Below, in pieces: positions 55,493-64,000 of a stretch of 64,000 nt of DNA. Every line of letters begins with the position of its first letter. Position 1 is the stretch's first letter. Under the pieces are notes generated by a model. That model made no database searches. It was not told the DNA's origin and worked only from the letters and a program-made list of their open reading frames with translations. The position numbers were made by a program, and so were the translations under genes. The stretch comes from Omphiscola glabra (lineage: Eukaryota; Mollusca; Gastropoda; Lymnaeidae). Location: the NCBI GenBank assembly GCA_964017045.1, contig OZ024806.1:5972488-6036487 (forward strand), in the 5' to 3' direction.

Positions 55493-56252
55493 CAAGTGCA
55501 CAAAATGTAGTCGAGAATAGTAAGTGCACAAAATGTAGTCGAGAATAGTAAGTGCACACAATGTAGTCGAGAATAGTAAGTGCACAAAATGTAGTCGAGA
55601 ATAGTAAGTGCACAAAATGTAGACGAGAATAGTAAGTGCACAAAATGTAGACGAGAAGTGTAAGTGCACAAAATGTAGACGATAAGTGTAAGTGCACAAA
55701 ATGTAGACGATAAGTGTAAGTGCACAAAATGTAGACGATAAGTGTAAGTGCACAAAATGTAGACGATAAGTGTAAGTGCACAAAATGTAGACGATAAGTG
55801 TAAGTGCACAAAATGTAGACGAGAAGTGTAAGTGCACAAAATGTAGACGAGAAGTGTAAGTGCACAAAATGTAGACGAGAAGTGTAAGTGCACAAAATGT
55901 AGACGAGAAGTGTAAGTGCACAAAATGTAGACGAGAAGTGTAAGTGCACAAAATGTAGACGAGAAGTGTAAGTGCACAAAATGTAGACGAGAAGTGTAAG
56001 TGCACAAAATGTAGACGAGAAGTGTAAGTGCACAAAATGTAGACGAGAAGTGTAAGTGCACAAAATGTAGACGAGAAGTGTAAGTGCACAAAATGTAGAC
56101 GAGAAGTGTAAGTGCACAAAATGTAGACGAGAAGTGTAAGTGCACAAAATGTAGACGAGAAGTGTAAGTGCACAAAATGTAGACGAGAAGTGTAAGTGCA
56201 CAAAATGTAGACGAGAAGTGTAAGTGCACAAAATGTAGACGAGAAGTGTACA
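55493..56252. repeat. 28-bp minisatellite, 27 copies, three zones
   Basis: The unit is gtgcacaaaatgtagacgag plus aagtgtaa. Zone 1 (left) has tagtcgagaatagtaa, zone 2 tagacgataagtgtaa, and zone 3, from about 55815, tagacgagaagtgtaa with almost no variation. Minus frames of up to 304 codons are artefacts. Confidence 0.97.
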
Positions 56253-57055
56253 AAAGTGCACACACGCAAACACGTACACAACACACACATAATACTCTTG
56301 ATTAATCCATGTACACATGTACCGTATATGCCGAATTGTTCGCGCTTTTAAAACAGACTGGAGACAACTAATTCCAAAACTTAACATACATTAACAAATA
56401 AAGATGTCCATCTACCAAGCACGCCGCACCCCCCACCCCACCCTCAAGCTGTGTATATACCCCCCCCCCTTTCACACACACACACACAACACAAATGTAG
56501 GATCAATCCAGTTAATCCAGAACGTTCCGCATCACTGATGCTTTTGGTGAAAATATTTCGGTTAACTTCTGCTTGGGGGGTGGGTTGAGGGGCTGGAGAG
56601 TGCAAGACAGGTGAAGACATGCTACAAAACATGTCTCATAGGCACCAGTACCTGGCAAGGAGACCGCCCTCAAAACCGGAGCTACTGAGAGCATAGGGAC
56701 AATTTGCACGGTTCGCTGCTCTACGTCCTAGACAGGGGGAGGTGAATCTGGAACCCACGCAACGCAGTCAATGTGTCGGTGGAGCTGTTGTATAGGCAGA
56801 GGTCAGGTAATGGCGCGTAAACTTAATAAATAAAACAGCGAGCCCATTTCAACATGATGCCTGTTGTTACGTTAAAGTTCCTGCAATCAATGCTACATTT
56901 CAACTTAAACTTCCTGCAATCACTGCTACATTTGAACGTCACCTCTTTAAAAAAATGTAGTTAAATGCTTAAAATGTTTATAAAAAAATAAATGAAAACT
57001 ATTCTCAGTCAAGTAGAATGCAAGCAAACAATTTATTCCATGAGCCCATTGTTAC
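56253..57055. other. Unique DNA with (CA)n
   Basis: (CA)n at 56466-56492 and a C-rich patch before it. A degenerate 40-bp duplication (ttcctgcaatca) near 56877-56935. No gene is recognised. Confidence 0.5.
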
Positions 57056-57275
57056 TCCAGTTATTGCTACCCCATTATTGCACACTTTCTGGAGCCCATT
57101 ATTTCCCACTTTCTTGAGCCCATTATTGCCCACTTTCTTGAGCCCATTATTGCCCACTTTCTTGAGCCCATTATTGCCCACATTTGTGTGACCATTATTT
57201 TCCCCATTATTCTTTGTGCTCATTTTTTACATTATTACTCCCATTATTACTCCCATTATTGCTCCCATTATTGTT
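57056..57275. repeat. 24-bp array (5 copies) and 12-bp array (4 copies)
   Basis: 57056-57185 uses cccattattgcccactttct plus tgag. 57231-57275 uses cccattattact. They share the cccattatt core, so the 12-bp array may derive from half of the 24-bp unit. Confidence 0.93.
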
Positions 57276-57359
57276 CAAAAGACAATAACTGAATTGCGTG
57301 TCTGTAGCTACGCCATTGAAAAATAAAATAGCTAATGCATTACATAAAATTATGTTTCT

Positions 57360-57376
57360 CCCCCCCCCCCCCCCCC
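57360..57376. repeat. C17 homopolymer
   Basis: Seventeen consecutive C, the longest G/C run in the window. Confidence 0.95.
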
Positions 57377-57506
57377 AGTTTGGCCGTTGGTTTACAATTT
57401 TTTAAGATTAATCATTAAAATTATTCAAGGAAGTATCCCCCACCCCCCACTCCCATTATCGGCATTCTTGAATTTTAAAATCCTTCCTACACACGAAGAT
57501 TCACAA

Positions 57507-57602
57507 ACAACCCGCAGAGAAACCCCCTGGGTGCTATAGCAGACAATTTATCACACACCTCCCGCAGAGAAACTCCCTGAGTGACATAGCAGACAATTTA
57601 TA
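57507..57602. repeat. 48-bp duplication
   Basis: cccgcagagaaaccccctgg and atagcagacaatttat occur twice, about 48 bp apart. Confidence 0.9.
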
Positions 57603-57704
57603 TCGTGATTGTTTGATGCAGACTTTTTTGCTTACGTCACCAAAAGAAATACGGGACGAAATAAACACATTAAATATCAGGGGGGACGTCATGGTGACGT
57701 TTTC

Positions 57705-57832
57705 CCTTGGGTTACTGTCGTATATAATCCCTTGGGTTATTGTCGTATATAATCCCTTGGGTTACTGTCGTATATAATCCATGGGGTTACTGTCGTATAT
57801 AATCCCTTGGATTACTGTCGTATATAATCCTT
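57705..57832. repeat. 25-bp minisatellite, 5 copies
   Basis: The unit is cccttgggttactgtcgtat plus ataat. Confidence 0.95.
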
Positions 57833-57867
57833 GTACTATCAACGAGACCTGTGCCTCATCATACCCT

Positions 57868-58028
57868 TCAATGGCGTAGCGATGGTTAGCACCACCCGGG
57901 GCGGATCAAGCTTTTTGCCGCCCCCATTCCACCAAAAAAAAACTCTACAAGTTGGCACCTCTCCATAAAGGGAAAAAATTGCCCCCTGTGGCAGAACGTC
58001 CCCTCGCACCCACTTTGTACGCCTCTGA
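57868..58028. mobile_element. MITE with ggcgta ends, 161 bp
   Basis: The left end tcaatggcgtagc and the inverted right end tcagaggcgtaca agree at most of the first 11 positions. The interior has ccacccggggcggatc near the left and cccctcgcaccc near the right. No target duplication is certain. The superfamily is uncertain; hAT-like is possible. Confidence 0.55.
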
Positions 58029-58577
58029 TACTATTCAATATGATACTAATACACTGTTCAAACGATTTACCGGGAAAAGGTGAATTACAAATTATTATTT
58101 TTTTAGAGGACGCATTTTATTTCTAGTTTTATTTTAGTGCTAAAAATATAGGACTAAAATAAAATTCCCTAAAACACCATGATCCCAATAAAATTCCCAA
58201 AGCAACACCATGATCCAACATATATTGTGATGTATCATGTTTGACTGATATATTGTGATGTATCATGTTTGACTGGCTAATAAATACATTATTATCACAC
58301 AAAAGTGAGTTCATATTGAAAATGATATGAGATATAATGTAATGCTTGCAGTGTTCCATGCAATAAACACTTTACACGCACACCGCAACAATCTGCCCCT
58401 GAAACTGTTCCCAATGATTAGGTGGACTTAAACGACAAATCGCTCACGTAATTTTTTAATACGTTATTATTGCTGTCTTTTCTAGACGCGTACACGTACA
58501 ATAATTAATATTAATGTCCCACACACTTCTTTTTTACAAAGTATTTATATGTCCAATTTGACACACGCTACAAAAAT
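58029..58577. other. A+T-rich DNA with small duplications
   Basis: tatattgtgatgtatcatgt is duplicated (26-bp period) at 58219-58276, and aataaaattccc with accatgatcc nearby. No gene is recognised. Confidence 0.55.
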
Positions 58578-58900
58578 GAGAAATACGAATATGCTATAGA
58601 AATAACTGCAATTAGAAATAAGAATATGCTATAGAAATAACTACAATTAGAAAATAAGAATATGCTTTAGAAATAACTGCAATTAGAAATAAGAATATGC
58701 TATAGAAATAACTACAATTAGAAATAAGAATATGCTTTAGAAATAACTGCAATTAGAAATAAGAATATGCTATAGAAATAACTGCAATTAGAAATACGAA
58801 TATGCTTTAGAAATAACTGCAATTAGAAATAAGAATATGCTATAGAAATAAATGCAATTAGAAATAAGAATATGCTATAGAAATAAATGCAATTAGAAAT
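58578..58900. repeat. 35-bp minisatellite, 9 copies
   Basis: The unit is aaataagaatatgctataga plus aataactgcaattag. Tatag and tttag variants alternate between neighbours, suggesting an ancestral 70-bp double unit. Confidence 0.95.
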
Positions 58901-59705
58901 GTTGAATACTCACCGCAATTTAAATTTCCATTTATATTGTCTCCAAATTAAAAAGAAAAAATTACACGGTATGTCAACGTATGTTTTTAATATACATAAT
59001 TGATTCGTTTCTTCAAATGTAAATAAACAAAATCAATCTGTCATTTAAATCACTTAAAAAAAAATTTAAAAGTTCACTGTTGTGGTTAAAGGGGCCGTAC
59101 TGCGGTAACGCTACAATTATGTGGGAAGGTAAGTAGACATAATGGGGAGTAAGTAGGTAAGTAGACAATAATCGATTTGTTACCATCAGAAATTCAACAA
59201 ATGTTTGGCAGTGCCCACTCCTTCAGAAAATGGTGTATGCATGCGTTGTGAGATAAGTGAAGGTAATATCTGATTTCAGGTAGTACTACACCACCTACTA
59301 CCAAAAAAGGGAAGATTGACCTTCTGTCTAGTCTTACACGTGATCTCTAGCTCAAACTCCACATCTCTCCCTCCCATATCTCTACCCCCTCCTCGCACCA
59401 TAATCTCTCCCTCATCCAAAGTTTCACATCACTCCATCCCGCATCTCTCCATCATCCTACCCTTCACATCACTCCCTCGCCCACCTACAAATTTCTCCCT
59501 CACCCTCCTCTCACCCTACAGGCAACATGGCTGTGGACGAGAGAATAGCGGTTGTGCATGGTGGGTGTTTACATCGGTGTTGTAGTTGCCATGACATCAC
59601 CGGGTATACATTCATCCGCGCACGGTTCGCTCACTAAACTGCAAACACAGAGACCATGCATATCACCCCAGTAGCGGTAATTTCTGTATCTGTAATGACA
59701 CCCGT
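58901..59705. other. Unique DNA, partly CT-rich
   Basis: From 59340 to 59515 the sequence is CT-rich with a degenerate tctccctc(a/c)c repeat. No gene is recognised. Confidence 0.5.
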
Positions 59706-60425
59706 ATCTTGTCGTCCGTGTCTTGTCCGTTCTTGTCCATGTGTTGTCCATGTCTTGTCGTCAGTGTCTTGTCGTCAGTGTCTTGTCGTCAGTGTCTTGT
59801 CGTCAGTGTCTTGTCGTCAGTGTCTTGTCGTCAGTGTCTTGTCGTCAGTGTCTTGTCGTAAGTGTCTTGTCGTCCGTGTCTTGTCGTCCGTGTCTTGTCG
59901 TCCGTGTCTTGTCGTCCGTGTCTTGTCGTCCGTGTCTTGTCGTCCGTGTCTTGTCGTCCGTGTCTTGTCGTCCGTGTCTTGTCGTCCGTGTCTTGTCGTC
60001 CGTGTCTTGTCGTCCGTGTCTTGTCGTCCGTGTCTTGTCGTCCGTGTCTTGTCGTCCGTGTCTTGTCGTCCGTGTCTTGTCGTCCGTGTCTTGTCGTCCG
60101 TGTCTTGTCGTCCGTGTCTTGTCGTCCGTGTCTTGTCGTCCGTGTCTTGTCGTCCGTGTCTTGTCGTCCGTGTCTTGTCGTCCGTGTCTTGTCGTCCGTG
60201 TCTTGTCGTCCGTGTCTTGTCGTCCGTGTCTTGTCGTCCGTGTCTTGTCGTCCGTGTCTTGTCGTCCGTGTCTTGTCGTCCGTGTCTTGTCGTCCGTGTC
60301 TTGTCGTCCGTGTCTTGTCGTCCGTGTCTTGTCGTCCGTGTCTTGTCGTCCGTGTCTTGTCGTCCGTGTCTTGTCGTCCGTGTCTTGTCGTCCGTGTCTT
60401 GTCGTCCGTGTCTTGTCGTCCGTGT
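59706..60425. repeat. 14-bp minisatellite, about 51 copies
   Basis: The unit is tcttgtcgtccgtg. About eight left copies carry gtcagtg and one gtaagtg. From 59865 to 60424 about 40 copies appear identical. Three units are 42 bp, so all plus frames encode the same 14-residue repeat (SSVSCRPCLVVRVL) and the minus frames TRHGRQDTDDK. The 378-codon frame is an artefact. Confidence 0.97.
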
Positions 60426-60600
60426 CATGTGTCGGCATCCGTGTCATGTGTCGTCATCCGTGTCATCATCCATGTCACGTGTCGTCATCCGTGTCATGTG
60501 TCGCCCTCTGTGTTGCCATCCGATTCGTGAGTCGTTATCCGTTTCGTGTCTCGTCTTCCGTGTCGTGTCTCGTCATCCGTGTCGTGTCTCGTCATCTTGG
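60426..60600. repeat. Degenerate continuation of the 14-bp array
   Basis: Units of about 16-20 bp (gtgtcatgtgtcgtcatccg) share gtc-cgtgtc with the 14-bp array and decay to the right. This looks like an older flank of the same array. Confidence 0.75.
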
Positions 60601-61039
60601 TCGTTTATCATCAACCGTGACTTTTTATTCGTATCTTGTCATCCCACTTCAAACGACTGTTTACCACCTTTATATGTCATGCTGCAACAATTGTATATAG
60701 TGTTATTTAGTTTGTATCTTAACTCATCACTACCATGTATCTTATTAACTTATTACCTCGCAATATTATGTCATTTTACCACTGTCAATTAACTACCTTA
60801 GCATTTCCATTCTTGATGACACCAGTAGAGGCTATATAATTGTTTAATGGTACATCTCATCACTTTGCTCGTCTTCATCAGGCCACACAGCTCCTACATG
60901 CCGGGTTGTCTTCATAAGACTGGGTTGTTTCCATCATCCCTCCCCCAGGCCGGGTTGTCTTTATCAGACCATACAACCCCCATACCACATCCGACAAACC
61001 ACCTGCCCCAAGCCACCTCCCCGATACCACCTCCCCAAA
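60601..61039. other. Unique DNA
   Basis: Weak repeats of gccgggttgtcttcat near 60900-60970. No gene is recognised. Confidence 0.5.
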
Positions 61040-62400
61040 TTGGCTTCCATCTACTATATAAAAATGTCTGTCTATATGTCTGTCTCGTATGCGATCCTAC
61101 ACCATTCATGCGATTGCAATAAAACTTTAGTAAGTTGTACACCAGCCCGCAAATTTTCCAGAATAATTACAACCCTTTAAAAATATTCCATTTTGGGCAG
61201 TTGGACCTAAATTCATTTTTTATCCTAATATGAGGTTTTTAAAATAATAATTTCCGTATGCGCTCCTACACCATTCATGCGATTGCTAAAAACTTTGGTG
61301 AGTAGTTGTCCATAAGCTCTCGCATTTTTCTGAGTTAAAATATTCCGTTTCGGGCCGATGGCCCTAAATTCGTTTTTTTTTCAAATATGAACTTTGAGCC
61401 AGGGACCCTATGTTTGTTTCTTCTATTGGCGCTATATAAATATAATTTTGAACCGCATGCGCTCCTGCACCATTCACACGATTGCGATATAGCTTTGGTG
61501 AGTTGTTGTCCACAAGCCCGCGCATTTTACTGAATTTTAGCTTTGTAAAAAATAATTTCCGTATGCGCTCCTATACCATTAATCCGAATATGATAAAACT
61601 ATAGTGAAATATTATACGCACGCCCGCAAAGTTTTTTGACTTATTATAATCATTTTAATTTTTCCGTTTTGAACCAGGAGCCCTATGTTCGTATTTTTCT
61701 TATATGAGCTATAAAAATATCATTTCAAACAGAGCTAATGCATGGGTGAATAGAAGTTTAATCAAATACAAATAGCGGCATTAAATTTTGTGTGTGACAT
61801 AATAAATAGGTTTCTGAAGTAATACAATCATTCTACAATATTCCGTTTGTGGCCGAGGGCCCTAAATTCACTTTCCTTCTATATTAGCTATATTGACATA
61901 ATTTCCGTATGCGTTCCTATACATTTCATCTGAATGCGATAAAACTTTGGTGAATTGATATGTGCCCGCTCGGAAAGGTTTCGAAATTAGTACAACCATT
62001 TGAATTTAATTTTTTTTAAACATTCCGTTTCGGGCCGGCTGCCCTTACTTCGTTTTTTCTTATATGTGCTATATAAATATAATTTCAAAAAGAACTAATG
62101 CATTGGTGGATGGAATTTTAATCAAATAGAAACAACGACATTTCAATTCGTGTGTGACATAATAAGTAGTTTTATTAATCAGTATAACCATTTGACAATA
62201 TTCCGTTTGGGGTTGGAGGACCTATATTGTTTTTTTTTCTATATGAGCTATGTAAATATAATTTCAAAGAGAGCTGTTGCATGGGTGGATGGAATTGAAT
62301 CAAATACCAACTGAGACAATTGCTTTTGTTTTTCATAAATAGTTGGTGAAATAAATCTGCCTTGTAAAAGCGGGTGGCTCATTAGAATATTAATATAGTT
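61040..62400 (+). mobile_element. Degenerate multi-copy TE-like block (Helitron-like?)
   Basis: It begins tactatataaaaatgtctgt and ctgtctcgtatgcg. A module then recurs: ccgtatgcgctcctacacca, attgcgataaaactttggtg, cgggcc-gggccctaaattc, and atgagctatataaatataat. Copies start near 61085, 61255, 61450, 61557 and 61905. A second module (gcatgggtggatggaatttt, caaatac) recurs near 61740, 62098 and 62278. The end (gttggtgaaataaatctg to attaatatagtt) matches 6230-6290. Similar sequences flank Helitrons in other invertebrates, but no Rep/helicase coding is present. Confidence 0.5.
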
Positions 62401-63181
62401 CAGGGGCGTTAAAAAAATGCGGGAGCGAGCCTTGTGGGGGGGGGGGGGGGGAGGGCACTAATTGGGATTCTTATAAATTGCTTAACTTATATGCATGTTT
62501 TGTCAAATTTTCAGCTCCATCCCCCATTGCTCGATATTAAATTTTATAAAGGATTTATAAGGGGCTGTTTAATTTCTTGTTGAGAAGGTTGCAATATTGG
62601 TTGCACGACTTTTATGTAATCTATATTTAAGTGGTCTCTCCCCACCACCACTTTTAAAAATATTTTATTTGTTATTTGTTTTTTAAGGGCATGGGTGAGG
62701 ACAGATGCAATAACCACCACCCAACCCCCACTACTAATGACGCTGTCTACATTTCTCGTAGACTACATATCTATATACAACAAGCTCAAAATGTTTGTCT
62801 CTGTCTTCAACTGTTTTTTATTTCGCTGTTGAAGACTTTTTGTCCAAAACGTTTAATTTCGTGTATTGTCCTTGTTCAGGTCTTCTATCTACCCTGTGTA
62901 TATTTTTATTGCTTCAATCTGAACACTTTGCTCCCAGTATTCCTATTCTAAGATATATCATTGAAATTCATAAACTGGTGATACTGCTAATACATTGAAA
63001 ATCAGCTTCTTCTACCTTTGAAAAAGACCAAAAACTAAATACTAGCGCCTCTAGTCTTACCCCGTTGTAGACATTCTTTAGGATAATAGTTTTATGGCTC
63101 AAATTTAAGGAAGATAGCACCATACAATGTAAAAGAGCAACATGACATTAAGCTTTTAATTATTATAAAATTGTTTCTTCC
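62401..63181. other. Unique DNA, no recognised gene
   Basis: G16 at 62436-62451. A 91-codon plus frame from 62676 (cysteine- and phenylalanine-rich) has no known motif. Otherwise A+T-rich. Confidence 0.45.
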
Positions 63182-63409
63182 TATCTTACGTAACTTCTTA
63201 CTGTCTATTCACACCTCCATAAGCTTCGTTCCTCTGCAGACTCGCATATTCTTTCTGTTCCTAGATAACGCACTAAAACATATGATGAACGATCTTTCTC
63301 TTTCTGTGCCCCAAAACAATGGAATTCTCTCCCATTACACATCCGCAATATAACGACCACCCCAGCATTCAAAACTGCCCTAAAGACCCATCTCTGTAAA
63401 CTCTACTAA
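63182..63409 (+). pseudogene. L2/CR1-type LINE ORF2 C-terminus, two stops
   Basis: In one frame the DNA encodes YLT*LLTVYSHLHKLRSSAD, then SHILSVPR, a stop at 63266, then TYDERSFSFCAPKQWNSLPL, HIRNITTTPAFKTALKTHL and CKLY before TAA. This matches the C-terminal tail of L2/CR1 reverse-transcriptase proteins: YL-ELL--Y-P-R-LRSS-D--L-VPR, then Y-RSFS--AP-LWNSLP--IR, then FK-ALKTHLF. In-frame stops at 63191 and 63266 show decay. Confidence 0.88.
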
Positions 63410-63640
63410 CTATACCGACTCATTCTCACCCCCCTCTGACTGATAAACAACGCTCGATTCTGCGGGGGGCTGTCCATGTTTGGACATGGGTAGATAGTAC
63501 TTGGGTGGTGAGGTCAAGCACCATTTGTTTTTAAATGTATACGTTTCTGTAATTGCTAATTTTTATGTAAAGCGCAGTGAGCCTAGCCCTAGCCTGGGGT
63601 ACTGCGCTAAATACAACCAGCTAATAATAATAATAATTTA
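63410..63640 (+). mobile_element. LINE 3' UTR and (TAA)n tail
   Basis: Directly follows the ORF2 remnant. It ends tgtaaagcgcagtgagccta, then cctggggtactgcgctaaat, then ctaataataataataat. The gcgcta-ata plus (TAA)n ending links it to the tails at 7487-7544 and 18661-18740. Confidence 0.85.
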
Positions 63641-64000
63641 AAATATATGCTATATATATATACATTAATTAAAATAGCATATATTAATTTTAATGCAGTC
63701 AAAAGCTAGATCTATCACAATCCATGTTTTCAAATGATTTTAGTTTTTGGTTTTAATTCAATTTTATTCAAATTCAAATTTATTACTGATCACTTACTGT
63801 AAAAGATTATATTTAAATCAATGATATTTAAAATTCCATCTGAATATTTAATAGACTGAATCAATGATACGTTGCAAGGACACCTGTTAAATAATTGTAC
63901 ATCGTAATAATCAGGTTTTCTATTTAATAATACGAAAGGAGCTAAACGGCGTTCCAACAATCACGGAATAATGTCTCAATGTCTCTTGCATTCCCTTGGC
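63641..64000. other. A+T-rich DNA, no recognised feature
   Basis: A short inverted pair (aatatatgctata / tagcatatatt) surrounds 63645-63690. Nothing else is supported to the window end. Confidence 0.5.

Noticed and set aside
55473..56387. 304-codon minus-strand frame
   Set aside because: Product of the 28-bp array; the other two minus frames are also open over most of the array.
59656..60792. 378-codon open frame rich in Ser, Cys, Val and Arg
   Set aside because: It is built from the 14-bp array; all three plus frames encode the same repeat, so openness follows from the unit, not from selection.

Overview
This window looks like intergenic or intronic nuclear DNA of an animal. It is A+T-rich, has no operon-like layout and no complete cellular gene that I can recognise. 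It contains many decayed transposable elements (TEs) and a very large number of unrelated minisatellites. The TE mix is L2/CR1-like and RTE/jockey-like LINE pieces, hAT and Tigger/pogo DNA transposons, small palindromic MITEs and a possible Helitron-like repeat. The LINE tails reading ggggtaccgcgctatataa followed by (TAA)n, and the MITEs with aagggaagtaa ends, fit a mollusc, probably a gastropod. That species guess is inference only.

Layout. 1-4.2 kb: a 206-bp hAT MITE, a 12-copy 62-bp array, a 22-bp array, and the C-terminus of a non-LTR retrotransposon with an (AT)n tail. 4.2-10.7 kb: two copies of a hairpin-ended dispersed repeat, a reverse-transcriptase fragment running straight into a 24-bp array, and nine other arrays. 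10.7-14.3 kb: array-poor, G+C-richer unique DNA. 14.3-22.5 kb: nearly continuous arrays, including three with unrelated 42-bp units and a 36-copy 40-bp array. 22.5-26.7 kb: possible exons, a hAT transposon with an internally inverted transposase remnant nested in an older repeat, a Tigger/pogo deletion derivative, and two tiny palindromic MITEs. 27.6-33.2 kb: 16-, 25-, 26- and 12-bp arrays around a G+C-rich island. 33.2-40 kb: more arrays and a candidate first exon. 40-50 kb: about 20 short arrays and a 1.7-kb array with a 376-bp higher-order repeat. 50-60.6 kb: 42-, 23-, 20-, 12-, 28-, 24-, 25-, 35- and 14-bp arrays. 60.6-64 kb: a degenerate multi-copy TE-like block and an L2-type LINE 3' end.

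Adding up the larger arrays by hand, tandem repeats cover roughly 18 kb, a bit under 30% of the window. Nearly all long open frames come from these arrays: a repeat unit with no stop stays open however long the array is. I do not regard them as genes. The best coding signals are transposon-derived; they are listed as fragments with their breaks. Three possible spliced exons are listed at low confidence. I see no rRNA, tRNA or CRISPR locus and no gene cluster that acts together. The scientific interest lies in how the arrays arose and evolve: several start exactly at transposon edges, several show directional variant gradients, and one shows higher-order organisation.
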